Under the pieces are notes generated by a model. It had not been told where the DNA came from. It did no database searches and saw only the letters and a list, made by a program, of their open reading frames with translations. Below are positions 27,707 through 36,034 of a stretch of DNA of 64,000 nucleotides, piece after piece (position 1 is the first letter of the stretch; each line of letters opens with the position of its first letter). The stretch is taken from NCBI GenBank assembly GCA_913065125.1, contig CAJYAG010000002.1, positions 1 to 64,000 on the forward strand. The letters run 5' to 3'. The stretch comes from an uncultured Flavobacteriaceae bacterium. GTDB taxonomy: Bacteria > Bacteroidota > Bacteroidia > Flavobacteriales > Flavobacteriaceae. A program made the position numbers and the translations under genes.

Positions 27707-28771
27707 ATGGCTAGATTTATAAAAAAACATCAAAAGGAAATTGGTGCTTCTCCTGACGAATTAATATTTATTGGTAAAAAAAAGACAGAAAATACCGTTC
27801 TAAGAATTATCGATTATGACAAAAACAACTTAGAAGAAATTCCTATTAATTCTGTTGAAGAAGCCTTGGCATACCAAGAAAAAAAATCTACCACTTGGTT
27901 TAATGTAGACGGAATTGACAAAACTGCAATCATGCAACAAATTGCTGAAGGTTTTCAGTTCGATCATTTTATCATAGCAGATGTAATGAATACGCATGCA
28001 AGACCAAAAGCACAAGAAAACGATAATTGCTTGTTTTTATCCATAAAAATGCTTCAAATAAATGAAAACTCTAACTTAATTTCTTTTGAAAATTTAAGTT
28101 TAATTGTTACTAAATCTGTATTACTATCGTTTCAAGAAAAAACAGGTGATGTTTTTGAACCGGTAAGAAATCGCCTACGTAAACAAAAGAAGAGAATACG
28201 AAACTCGGGTCCAGATTATTTATTATTTGCATTGTTAGATGTAGTTATTGATAATTATATTTACATTTTAAGTATTCTTGGAAATAAGATCGAGAACCTA
28301 GATGAAGAGTTACTTCAGAACCCTAATAAATCAATCATAGAAACAATAAACACCCATAAAAAAGAATTAAATTACTTACGAAAAAACATACTTCCTGCTA
28401 GAGAAATGCTTTTAAGTTTAACTAAAATTGATTCTGATTATATCAGTACTAAAAATCACATTCATTTTAAAGAGTTACAAAACAACATCAGTCATGCAGT
28501 AGAAATTTCTGATAGTTATAGAGAAATTTTATCAGATCAATTAAATATATATCACACAACTGTTAGTACTAAATTAAATGATATTATGAAGTTTTTAACC
28601 GTGTTCTCTGTTGTGTTTATTCCGCTTACTTTTATTGCTGGTATTTACGGAACTAACTTTGATGTACTGCCAGAGCTACATTATAAATACAGTTATTTTA
28701 TCATGTTAGGCGCTATGGCAATTATAGCAATCGGAATGTTGTATTATTTTAAAAAGAAAAAGTGGTTTTAA
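27707..28771 (+). CDS. corA: CorA-family divalent metal transporter (GTN variant)
   Basis: A 354-residue CorA-type channel: a long cytoplasmic N-terminal domain, then two C-terminal membrane helices (about 295-314 and 329-347). The pore signature at the end of the first helix is usually YGMNF; here it reads YGTNF (314-318), confirmed in the DNA as GGA-ACT-AAC. Magnesium or cobalt transport is normal for the family. The altered Met could change selectivity, so the ion is uncertain. Confidence 0.9.
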   Translation: MARFIKKHQKEIGASPDELIFIGKKKTENTVLRIIDYDKNNLEEIPINSVEEALAYQEKKSTTWFNVDGIDKTAIMQQIAEGFQFDHFIIADVMNTHARPKAQENDNCLFLSIKMLQINENSNLISFENLSLIVTKSVLLSFQEKTGDVFEPVRNRLRKQKKRIRNSGPDYLLFALLDVVIDNYIYILSILGNKIENLDEELLQNPNKSIIETINTHKKELNYLRKNILPAREMLLSLTKIDSDYISTKNHIHFKELQNNISHAVEISDSYREILSDQLNIYHTTVSTKLNDIMKFLTVFSVVFIPLTFIAGIYGTNFDVLPELHYKYSYFIMLGAMAIIAIGMLYYFKKKKWF

Positions 28772-28784
28772 TAAAAAAATGCCA

Positions 28785-28841
28785 TTTTTATTCATTTTTT
28801 ACTCATTTTTGAATGATTTTTAGCTTTTTTTATCATTTTTT
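28785..28841. promoter_or_regulatory. Phased T-tracts, probable bent DNA
   Basis: Six runs of 5-7 T start at about 28785, 28795, 28806, 28817, 28825 and 28836, a mean spacing near 10.2 bp. Tracts in phase with the helix cause intrinsic curvature. They lie between corA and a strong promoter at 28976. The spacer 28772-29036 also holds a short hairpin (28884-28906) of unclear role. Confidence 0.5.
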
Positions 28842-28975
28842 ATTAAAATTTACCTTTTTAAGATTGCAAATACTTAAATAAAAACGGATATACTTAACAT
28901 ATCCGTAAAAATTACGCATTATAATTTTCAATATAATATTAATTAACTGAAAATTAATGTTTTAACATTTAAAAA

Positions 28976-29006
28976 TTGACATGACCTATCCATCTCCATA
29001 TCTTTG
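28976..29006 (+). promoter_or_regulatory. Complete Bacteroidota promoter (-33 TTG, -7 TATCTTTG)
   Basis: TTG at 28976-28978 and TATCTTTG at 28999-29006 are separated by 20 bp, a textbook spacing. Transcription should start near 29012. This excludes the TTG at 29004 as a start codon and supports the ATG at 29037 (or 29022) for the small gene that follows. Confidence 0.75.
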
Positions 29007-29036
29007 TATCATATTAATTTAATGATAAAAGACAAG

Positions 29037-29231
29037 ATGAAACTGATTCAAATTAAAAGAAAAACCCGTTTAGAAAAGAGATTTACTCCACAAATGGGAC
29101 GATTACACACTAGAGTTACTTATATTAAAAAAATGTTTTTAAACATTATTCCTCTAGAAACTCTTCATAAATACAGAGAAACGTATTATGGTGAAATTAA
29201 AGATTGTGAAGATTGTGTTCTTTCAAAATAA
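29037..29231 (+). CDS. Small basic protein with C-terminal CxxC, unknown function
   Basis: A 64-residue lysine/arginine-rich protein (KLIQIKRKTRLEKRF at the start) ending KDCEDCVLSK, so it has one CxxC pair. I do not recognise it. I prefer the ATG at 29037 because it leaves a leader of about 25 nt after the predicted transcription start; the in-frame ATG at 29022 would leave about 10. It has its own promoter and its own terminator, so it is a single-gene transcript. The charge suggests nucleic-acid contact, but that is a guess. Confidence 0.65.
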   Translation: MKLIQIKRKTRLEKRFTPQMGRLHTRVTYIKKMFLNIIPLETLHKYRETYYGEIKDCEDCVLSK

Positions 29232-29235
29232 ACAT

Positions 29236-29270
29236 AAAAAAATCCCACTCAATTTGAGTGGGATTTTTTA
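29236..29270. terminator. Bidirectional rho-independent terminator
   Basis: AATCCCACTCAA pairs with TTGAGTGGGATT across one T (probably opened to a 3-5-nt loop). A-run on one side and T-run on the other serve both the small plus-strand gene and the convergent fabD. Confidence 0.9.
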
Positions 29271-29284
29271 TTTCAACAATTATT

Positions 29285-30172
29285 TTATACTTCTAAAACT
29301 GCGCCACTTGCAGTAACATTTCTATCAATTTTACGCATCAATCCTTGCAATACTTTTCCTGGACCAACTTCTATGAATTCTGTTCCTCCATCAGCAATCA
29401 TTGCTTGTACAGATTGTGTCCAACGAACTGGTGCTGTTAATTGCAACATTAAATTTTTCTTAATTTCATCTGGACTTGTAACTGCACTTGCAGTAACATT
29501 TTGATACACAGGACACATTGGTTCACTAAAAATTGTTGCTTCAATTGCAGCAGCTAATTCTTCCCTTGCTGGCTCCATCATTGGCGAATGGAATGCGCCT
29601 CCAACCGGCAACAACAAAGCTCTTCTTGCTCCTTTTTCTATTAAAACTTCACAAGCTTTTTCTACTGCAGAAACTTCTCCAGAAATTACCAATTGTCCAG
29701 GACAATTATAGTTTGCGGCAACTACAACTCCATCGATTGCTGCACAAACTTCTTCAACCACATTATCATCTAATCCTAAAACTGCTGCCATTGTTGATGG
29801 TTGTATTTCACACGCTTTTTGCATTGCTAAAGCTCGCTTAGAAACCAATGTTAATCCGTCTTCAAAAGACAAAACACCATTTGCAACCAATGCAGATAAT
29901 TCTCCTAAAGAATGTCCTGCAACCATTTCTGGTTGAAAAGAATCTCCCATTACTTTTGCTAAAATTACGGAATGTAAAAAAATAGCAGGCTGTGTAACTT
30001 TCGTTTCTTTTAATTGTTCTGCTGTTCCTTCAAACATAATGTCTGTAATTGCAAAACCTAAAATTTTATTTGCTTGTTCAAATAACTCTTGGGCTATGGT
30101 TGACTTTTCGTATAAATCTAATCCCATTCCTGAGAATTGTGCTCCTTGACCTGGAAAAATATATGCCTTCAT
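29285..30172 (-). CDS. fabD: Malonyl-CoA:ACP transacylase FabD
   Basis: It loads malonyl groups onto acyl carrier protein for fatty acid synthesis. The N-terminal motif FPGQGAQ is at 6-12. The nucleophile is S88 in GHSLGE, and the His partner is in GGAFHSPMM. Its 295 residues are normal for a stand-alone enzyme. It sits alone between a terminator and a divergent transporter gene. Confidence 0.96.
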   Translation of the reverse strand: MKAYIFPGQGAQFSGMGLDLYEKSTIAQELFEQANKILGFAITDIMFEGTAEQLKETKVTQPAIFLHSVILAKVMGDSFQPEMVAGHSLGELSALVANGVLSFEDGLTLVSKRALAMQKACEIQPSTMAAVLGLDDNVVEEVCAAIDGVVVAANYNCPGQLVISGEVSAVEKACEVLIEKGARRALLLPVGGAFHSPMMEPAREELAAAIEATIFSEPMCPVYQNVTASAVTSPDEIKKNLMLQLTAPVRWTQSVQAMIADGGTEFIEVGPGKVLQGLMRKIDRNVTASGAVLEV

Positions 30173-30250
30173 GTGCTTCTTTTTTGTTCTTTATTTGATT
30201 CTGCAAACATACAAATTTTTAAAATCAAACTAAATTCTTACTTTCGTTCT

Positions 30251-30952
30251 ATGACCAAACAACAAAAATCTTCTGCGCAATTAATTTATTTGATTTTAGC
30301 GGCATTATTTATTGCTTCGTTAGTTACGTCTAATTTAATATTTCAAAAATTCTTTTATTGGTATCCTTTTGATATTACTATTTTTGATGTTAAATTATTT
30401 GAATTATCAGTTGGCTTATTACCTTATCCAATTACTTTTTTAATTACTGATATTTTATCCGAAGTGTATGGGAAGAAAAAAGCAAATCAAGTTGTAATCG
30501 CCGGGATATTCGCTTCCTTTTTTTCGTTATTAATTATTTTTGTGTCCAAACAAGTTCCCGCAACTACTTGGTCGCAAGTAAATGATGAAACTTTTTTAAA
30601 TGTTTTTGGCGCTGCACCGTTAGCTGTATTTGCGTCGATGATGGCTTATTTATTTGCTCAATTTATTGATATTAGAGTGTATCATTTTTGGAAAAAATTT
30701 ACCAAAGGAAAACATCTTTGGTTGCGAAATAATTTTTCAACATTTACATCTCAGTTTATAGATACTTTTACCGTTTTAACATTACTTTGCTCTTTTAACA
30801 TTATTGCATGGGACAAGTTTTGGGATTTATTAATTGGAGGTGTTCTTTTTAAAATTTGCATTGCCGCTTTAGACACTCCAATTCTTTATATAATTGTATT
30901 TTGGTTTCGAAAAAAATTCAATTTAAAACCCGGAGAAGAAATTACCGAGTAA
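30251..30952 (+). CDS. Queuosine precursor transporter (YhhQ family)
   Basis: A 233-residue membrane protein with about six hydrophobic segments, of the YhhQ/DUF165 family that imports queuosine precursors. Typical features are the ASLVTSNLIFQKFF start and the PITFLITDILSEVYGKKKA motif. I chose the ATG at 30251 because longer in-frame starts would lie inside fabD and add a non-membrane leader. queA, a later step of queuosine synthesis, is at 51507. Confidence 0.88.
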   Translation: MTKQQKSSAQLIYLILAALFIASLVTSNLIFQKFFYWYPFDITIFDVKLFELSVGLLPYPITFLITDILSEVYGKKKANQVVIAGIFASFFSLLIIFVSKQVPATTWSQVNDETFLNVFGAAPLAVFASMMAYLFAQFIDIRVYHFWKKFTKGKHLWLRNNFSTFTSQFIDTFTVLTLLCSFNIIAWDKFWDLLIGGVLFKICIAALDTPILYIIVFWFRKKFNLKPGEEITE

Positions 30953-30957
30953 CTTTG
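30950..30957 (+). promoter_or_regulatory. -7 promoter element upstream of the arsenosugar cluster
   Basis: TAACTTTG is a perfect TAnnTTTG. It overlaps the transporter stop codon and ends 46 bp before the first cluster gene. No -33 TTG was found. Confidence 0.5.
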
Positions 30958-31003
30958 TATACAATTACTTTTTTTTACGACAAAAAATCACAAATACTAT
31001 TTT

Positions 31004-31336
31004 ATGAAAACATATTACGACCCGGCTGATTTAAGAAAATTTGGAAATATAACAGAATGGAGCGAAGAACTTGGTGAAAAATTCTTTGATTACTACGGAA
31101 AAGTGTTTGAAGAGGGCGCGTTAACTGCAAGAGAAAAATCATTGATTGCATTGGCTGTTGCACATACAGAACAATGTCCGTATTGTATTGATGCGTACAC
31201 AAAAGATGGTTTACAACGCGGAATTACTAAAGAAGAAATGATGGAAGCTGTTCATGTTGGAGCGGCAATAAAAAGTGGCGCAACGTTGGTTCATGGAGTT
31301 CAAATGATGAATAAAGTAAATAAACTTGAGATGTAA
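31004..31336 (+). CDS. Arsenosugar-associated peroxidase-like protein (AhpD/CMD fold)
   Basis: A 110-residue protein of the carboxymuconolactone decarboxylase/AhpD fold. The redox motif CPYC (58-61) is preceded by H54, the arrangement of AhpD-like peroxidases. Its position directly before arsS matches the peroxidase-like member of arsenosugar clusters in other bacteria. It may handle thiol redox or organoperoxide chemistry for the pathway; the exact role is not known. Confidence 0.85.
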   Translation: MKTYYDPADLRKFGNITEWSEELGEKFFDYYGKVFEEGALTAREKSLIALAVAHTEQCPYCIDAYTKDGLQRGITKEEMMEAVHVGAAIKSGATLVHGVQMMNKVNKLEM

Positions 31337-31337
31337 A

Positions 31338-31412
31338 TAAATTATGAATTTTAAATTACGAATTATGAGTTTTGTACTCCTATTCGTAATTCATAATTCT
31401 ACATTCGTAATT
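31338..31412. repeat. Intergenic inverted repeat of ATTATGAATT/TTACGAATT words
   Basis: AATTATGAATT (31340-31350) has an exact complement at 31388-31398, and TTACGAA near 31357 matches TTCGTAA at 31383. It fills the gap between the peroxidase-like gene and arsS and could fold in RNA. A 4-nt interruption makes the pairing imperfect. Confidence 0.5.
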
Positions 31413-31414
31413 AA

Positions 31415-32467
31415 ATGAAAAAATCTCTTCAAGCAAGAAATAACGATTTAGCAAATACAGAGCGTCAATTAGAAATTCTATCAAACGGAGTTTTTGCTGA
31501 TGGTGAATTACCTACGTTTGCAAATAAAATTAAGGAAACAAATCAGTTCCCGTTACGTCCAAAGAAATTAGAAATTTTACAGATTAATTTAGGCTATATG
31601 TGCAACCAAGTTTGCTCACACTGCCATGTTGATGCTGGTCCAGACCGAAAAGAAATTATGACGATTGAAACGATGAATCAATGTTTGGAAGTCATCAAAA
31701 AAACCAATGCACATACGTTGGATTTAACTGGCGGCGCTCCGGAAATGAATCCGAATTTTAGATGGTTTGTTGAAGAAGCAAGTAAAGCAGGAATTAAAGA
31801 TTTTATTGTCCGATCTAATTTAACCATTATTTTAGCCAATAAAAAATACCACGATTTACCTAATTTTTTTAAAAAACACAACGTACATGTAATTTCTTCG
31901 ATGCCACATTATACGCAAGGAAAAACGGATAAACAACGTGGTGATGGCGTTTTTGACAAATCAATCAAAGCATTGCAAATGCTGAATAAAGTTGGTTATG
32001 GAATTGAGGGTTCTGAATTAAAATTAGATTTGGTGTACAATCCGTCAGGCGCATTTTTACCAGGAGATCAACAAGCATTAGAAAACGATTTTAAGAAAGC
32101 ATTAAAAGACGATTTTAATATTGATTTTCACAGTTTATTTGCGATTACCAATTTACCAATAAGTAGGTTTTTAGATTATTTAATTGCTTCAGAAAATTAT
32201 GAAGAATATATGTTTGCTTTGGTTGAAGCTTACAATCCGTTAGCAGTTGAAAACGTTATGTGTACCAATACCATTTCTATCAGTTGGGACGGATTTTTAT
32301 ACGATTGTGATTTCAATCAGATGTTAAATTTAAAAGTAAACTCTAACGTTAAACACATTGCTGACTACAATGAAGAATTGCTGCAAAATAGAAATATTAT
32401 TATCAATCAACATTGCTACGGGTGTACTGCTGGCGCAGGAAGTAGTTGCCAAGGAGTTGTTGCGTAA
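31415..32467 (+). CDS. arsS: Arsenosugar biosynthesis radical SAM protein ArsS
   Basis: A radical SAM enzyme of 350 residues. The iron-sulfur motif is C63-x3-C67-x2-C70 in CNQVCSHCHVDAGP, typical of ArsS. The C-terminal part carries the second signature HCYGCTAGAGSSCQG (333-347). In some relatives the residue at C345 is selenocysteine; here the codon is TGC, so this is the Cys form. ArsS is thought to join an adenosyl-derived radical to methylated arsenic, giving an arsenosugar nucleoside. It lies between the peroxidase-like gene and the glycosyltransferase gene. Confidence 0.93.
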   Translation: MKKSLQARNNDLANTERQLEILSNGVFADGELPTFANKIKETNQFPLRPKKLEILQINLGYMCNQVCSHCHVDAGPDRKEIMTIETMNQCLEVIKKTNAHTLDLTGGAPEMNPNFRWFVEEASKAGIKDFIVRSNLTIILANKKYHDLPNFFKKHNVHVISSMPHYTQGKTDKQRGDGVFDKSIKALQMLNKVGYGIEGSELKLDLVYNPSGAFLPGDQQALENDFKKALKDDFNIDFHSLFAITNLPISRFLDYLIASENYEEYMFALVEAYNPLAVENVMCTNTISISWDGFLYDCDFNQMLNLKVNSNVKHIADYNEELLQNRNIIINQHCYGCTAGAGSSCQGVVA

Positions 32468-32527
32468 ATCAGTTTCAGTTAACAATTACCAGTAATCAGT
32501 AACGAAAAAAGTAAGAAGTTTAAATTC

Positions 32528-33226
32528 ATGAGTGATAAAAAGAATCAAGAGAAAAGAACTAGGAAAAAAAATGATTTGCTTATTGTATTTGTAAAGAACA
32601 TTATCTTAGGCAAAGTAAAAACACGTTTGGCTAAATCGATTGGTGCTATTGGGGCTTTTAAAATTTATTCAGAATTGGTAGATATTACTGAAAAAGCAAC
32701 AACTAATATTACAGCTGGCAAACACATTTATTTTTCTGATGTCATTATTTCATCAAAATGGAAAGGCGATAAAAAATTTATACAAGAAGGAAAAGATTTA
32801 GGAAGTAGAATGCAAAATGCTTTTCAAAATGGATTTGATGAAGGGTATGAAAACATCCTATTGATTGGTTCTGATTTACCTGATATTTCTAAAAATATTA
32901 TTAATTCAGCTTTTGAAAAATTAGAAAACAATGATGTGGTTTTTGGTCCAGCTGAAGATGGTGGCTATTATTTAATTGGATTGTCTAAAATAATTCCATC
33001 CATTTTTGAAAATAAACCTTGGAGTCAATCAGAATTATTAACTGTAACTTTAGCAGAATTAAAAACACAAAAAAAAACTATTGGGTTGATAGAAACGTTA
33101 AACGACATCGATACTTTTGAAGATTTAATTACATCAGATTTTTATAAAAAGAATTTGGAAATTCAAGAAATTATACAACAAAATAGAGCAATAAAACAAA
33201 AAGATACTGAAACAAGTTCAGCATAA
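32528..33226 (+). CDS. TIGR04282-type arsenosugar biosynthesis glycosyltransferase
   Basis: A 232-residue nucleotide-diphospho-sugar transferase-like protein. KTRLAKSIG near residue 35 and IGSDLPDIS near 120 are typical, as is GPAEDGGYYLIGL. No membrane segment. In arsenosugar clusters this family is proposed to modify the arsenic-containing sugar. Its stop is 2 bp before the phosphorylase start. Confidence 0.88.
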   Translation: MSDKKNQEKRTRKKNDLLIVFVKNIILGKVKTRLAKSIGAIGAFKIYSELVDITEKATTNITAGKHIYFSDVIISSKWKGDKKFIQEGKDLGSRMQNAFQNGFDEGYENILLIGSDLPDISKNIINSAFEKLENNDVVFGPAEDGGYYLIGLSKIIPSIFENKPWSQSELLTVTLAELKTQKKTIGLIETLNDIDTFEDLITSDFYKKNLEIQEIIQQNRAIKQKDTETSSA

Positions 33227-33228
33227 AC

Positions 33229-34044
33229 ATGAAAAAACTACAACTACAAGAAACAACAGATTATTTAAAAGCAAACGGAATTACAGCTCCAGAAATCGGA
33301 ATTGTATTAGGAACAGGTTTAGGAAAACTGGTTGATGAAATCGATATCGAAAAAGAAATTGCCTATGTTGATATTCCAAATTTTCCTCAAGCAACTGTAG
33401 AATTTCATTCTGGAAAATTAATTTACGGGAACTTATCTGGTAAAAAAGTAATCGTAATGGCTGGTCGTTTTCATGTCTATGAAGGCTATAGTTTATGGGA
33501 AGTAACGTACGGAATCAGAACCATGCACGCTTTAGGAATCAAAAATTTATTGATTTCAAATGCTGCTGGTGCTATCAATCTAAATTATAAAAAAGGCGAT
33601 ATCATGCTGATTGAAGATCACATCAATTTGCAAGGAAGTTCTCCTTTAGCTTTTAAAGGCGCCAATGATTTTGGAAATATTTTTGCGGATATGCTAGAAC
33701 CGTATTCAGTAAAAATGAATAAGAAATTGAAAGAAATTGCGAAAGAAAACGACATCCAATTGCACCAAGGAATTTACACCAGTGTTGTTGGTCCGCAATT
33801 AGAAACCAGAGCAGAATATAGAATGTTGCAAATATTAGAAACGGATGCAGTTGGAATGAGTACAGTTCCTGAAGTGATTGTCGCTAAACAATTAGAGCTG
33901 CCTTGTGCTGCAATTTCTGTATTAACAGACGAATGTGATCCGAAAAATTTACAACCAGTAGATATTTCTGAAATCATTGCAATTGCAGGTAAAGCAGAGC
34001 CTAAAATGATTGTATTATTTAAAGAATTAATCAAAAAAATATAA
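33229..34044 (+). CDS. Purine nucleoside phosphorylase
   Basis: A class I (trimeric type) purine nucleoside phosphorylase of 271 residues. GTGLGKLVD near 29 binds phosphate; MAGRFHVYEGY and SNAAGAINL are typical, as is VGMSTVPEVIVA with the substrate-binding Met. Inside this cluster the likely job is to remove adenine from the arsenic-containing nucleoside made by ArsS. Ordinary purine salvage remains possible. Confidence 0.93.
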   Translation: MKKLQLQETTDYLKANGITAPEIGIVLGTGLGKLVDEIDIEKEIAYVDIPNFPQATVEFHSGKLIYGNLSGKKVIVMAGRFHVYEGYSLWEVTYGIRTMHALGIKNLLISNAAGAINLNYKKGDIMLIEDHINLQGSSPLAFKGANDFGNIFADMLEPYSVKMNKKLKEIAKENDIQLHQGIYTSVVGPQLETRAEYRMLQILETDAVGMSTVPEVIVAKQLELPCAAISVLTDECDPKNLQPVDISEIIAIAGKAEPKMIVLFKELIKKI

Positions 34045-34047
34045 CGC

Positions 34048-34110
34048 CATTCCGAACGAAGTGAAGGAATCTCATCAAAAGATTGCCATGTCATACTTCC
34101 TCGCAATGAC
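34048..34110. repeat. Second dispersed repeat family between phosphorylase and arsM
   Basis: CATTCCGAACGAAGTGAAGG at the left and CTTCCTCGCAATGAC at the right are the ends of a ~63-bp block that resembles the widespread CATTGCGAGGAACGAAG-type intergenic repeats. It is unrelated to the CTCGACTCCGCTCGAG family. It fills the gap between two cluster genes. Confidence 0.6.
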
Positions 34111-34124
34111 AAACAAAACATAAA

Positions 34125-35093
34125 ATGAGTTATTTAGACGAAACACATAGCGTATATAAAGAAGCAGCTTTAACTCCAGATGTAGGCTTGTGTTGCACAA
34201 CAAATCCGATTTGGGAATTACCAGGATTGAAGATTCCTAGAATCATGCAAGAGATGAATTACGGATGTGGTTCTACTGTACATGCAAGAGATTTAACAAA
34301 CAATCCAAAAATGTTATATGTTGGTGTTGGTGGCGGAATGGAATTACTACAATTTTCATATTTCAATCGTCAAAAAGGCGGTGTAATTGGTTTGGATGTT
34401 GTAGATGAAATGTTAGAAGCTTCTCGTAAAAATTTTAAAGTTGCAGAAGAGCAAAACGATTGGTTCAAATCTGATTTTGTGGATTTACGAAGAGGTGACG
34501 CAATGAATTTACCTGTGGAAGACAATTCGATTGATGTTGCTGCTCAAAACTGTTTGTTCAATATTTTTAAGTCCGACGACTTAAAAAAAGCCATTGCAGA
34601 AATGTACCGAGTTTTAAAACCTCATGGACGTTTGGTGATGAGCGACCCTACTTGTGAGCAACCAATGAATGATGAATTGCGAAACAACGAACGTTTGCGT
34701 GCTTTGTGTTTAAGCGGGAGTTTATCTATTGCTGATTATATAAAAGCTTTGACTGATGCGGGTTTTGGAACGATAGAAATTAGAGCTAGAAAGCCCTACA
34801 GAATTTTAGATCCAAAAAATTACCCAACAGACGAATTAATTTATATAGAATCTATTGAAGTTGCCGCAATTAAAGATCCAATGCCAGAAGATGGACCTTG
34901 TGTTTTTACAGGAAAAGCAGCAATCTATTATGGTGATTCAGCCTATTTTGATGATGGATTAGGGCATACGTTGTTAAAAAACCAACCATTGGCAATTTGT
35001 GATAAAACGGCAAAAGCATTACAAGATTTAGGAAGAGACGACATCTTTTTCTCTCCTTCTACTTTTCATTATGATGGCGGCGGATGTTGTTAA
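34125..35093 (+). CDS. arsM: Arsenite S-adenosylmethionine methyltransferase (ArsM-like)
   Basis: A class I methyltransferase of 322 residues. The SAM motif YVGVGGGMEL is at 65-74 and the acidic residue is in GLDVVDEML (89-97). Cysteines that could bind arsenic are C23-C24, C48, and later ones in AAQNCLF and DPTCEQP; the C-terminus ends GGGCC. It differs from the short ArsM of proteobacteria but matches the ArsM type found with arsS. It should supply methylated arsenic to ArsS. It is the last gene of the run. Confidence 0.9.
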   Translation: MSYLDETHSVYKEAALTPDVGLCCTTNPIWELPGLKIPRIMQEMNYGCGSTVHARDLTNNPKMLYVGVGGGMELLQFSYFNRQKGGVIGLDVVDEMLEASRKNFKVAEEQNDWFKSDFVDLRRGDAMNLPVEDNSIDVAAQNCLFNIFKSDDLKKAIAEMYRVLKPHGRLVMSDPTCEQPMNDELRNNERLRALCLSGSLSIADYIKALTDAGFGTIEIRARKPYRILDPKNYPTDELIYIESIEVAAIKDPMPEDGPCVFTGKAAIYYGDSAYFDDGLGHTLLKNQPLAICDKTAKALQDLGRDDIFFSPSTFHYDGGGCC

Positions 35094-35115
35094 AATCAAC
35101 AATTATTTTTATCCC

Positions 35116-35949
35116 TTATATTTTAATTGTAATTACAGGCAATAAAGAATGATTACTGACATTTTCTGCAACGCTTCCTTTAAAGATATGAGACAATCCT
35201 TTTCTACCGTTTGTGCTAATTGCTATTAAATCTGCTCCTATTAAGTTAGAAAATTTTAAAATTCCTTTTTCAATTGTAGATTCACACTCAAAAGTAATTT
35301 CTTTTAACTTACTAATATCTTGGTTTGCTTTGGTTAAAAAATGAACCGCCATATCTTGCATTTCAGACGAAGCTTTAAACTTGTCATTTGGCGTATTCAC
35401 ATACAACAAATGCAATTCTGCTTTAAAAAACTCCATCAATTTTAATGCTTTTTTATAAGCAGGAATTGACTCTTCAGAAAAATCACACGCATAAACCACG
35501 TCTTCAAAATTTAAATCGAATAATTCTTCTTTTAAAATTAAAACAGGAATATCTGAAAACCGAACAACCTTTTCGGTATTAGAACCAACAAAAAGTTCTT
35601 TCATTCCGGTTGCGCCATGAGAACTCATGATAATTAAATCTGCATTTACTTCTTCTGCAATCTCATTTATTTCTTTAAATGACAAGTAATGTTTTATAAT
35701 TGGGGTTACTTTTAAACCTTCTAAATAATCTTTCTTTAAAAAGGTTTTAAAATTTTTTTCTGCTAATTTTAAATAAAAAACGGATTGCGCTTGAATGTCA
35801 CTTGCACTTTCACTTAACGATGATACGTTAATATCTAACATGTGTAACACAACAATTTCTATTGTATTTCTTTTTGCTAAAAGTGCTGCAGCTTTTAAAG
35901 CATATTCAGAATGTTCAGAAAAATCTATTGGTACAATAACTTTTTTCAT
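35116..35949 (-). CDS. Tandem universal stress protein (UspA)
   Basis: A 277-residue protein made of two Usp domains (about 1-145 and 147-277). Each starts with a VIVPIDFSEHSE/VVYACDFSEES-type strand. ATP-binding motifs are visible as MSSHGATGMKELFVGSNTEKV in the first and ISTNGRKGLSHIFKGSVAENV in the second. Cytoplasmic. It converges with arsM across a 22-bp gap. Confidence 0.93.
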   Translation of the reverse strand: MKKVIVPIDFSEHSEYALKAAALLAKRNTIEIVVLHMLDINVSSLSESASDIQAQSVFYLKLAEKNFKTFLKKDYLEGLKVTPIIKHYLSFKEINEIAEEVNADLIIMSSHGATGMKELFVGSNTEKVVRFSDIPVLILKEELFDLNFEDVVYACDFSEESIPAYKKALKLMEFFKAELHLLYVNTPNDKFKASSEMQDMAVHFLTKANQDISKLKEITFECESTIEKGILKFSNLIGADLIAISTNGRKGLSHIFKGSVAENVSNHSLLPVITIKI

Positions 35950-36034
35950 GATAAATAATTTAGGATAAAAACAAATTTAAGTTATTGATATCTTGTAAAT
36001 TATAACATTTATCATGTTTTGGTTTTTTTAAGTT

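Noticed and set aside
28884..28906. Hairpin ACGGATAT/ATATCCGT as a riboswitch or plus-strand terminator
   Set aside because: It is too short for a riboswitch and lacks a T run on the plus strand; the role is left open.
29004..29036. TTG start at 29004 for the small basic protein
   Set aside because: That TTG is part of the -7 promoter element, upstream of the predicted transcription start.
30137..30250. Longer start for the YhhQ-type transporter
   Set aside because: The extra 38 residues overlap fabD and are not like the family; the ATG at 30251 fits.
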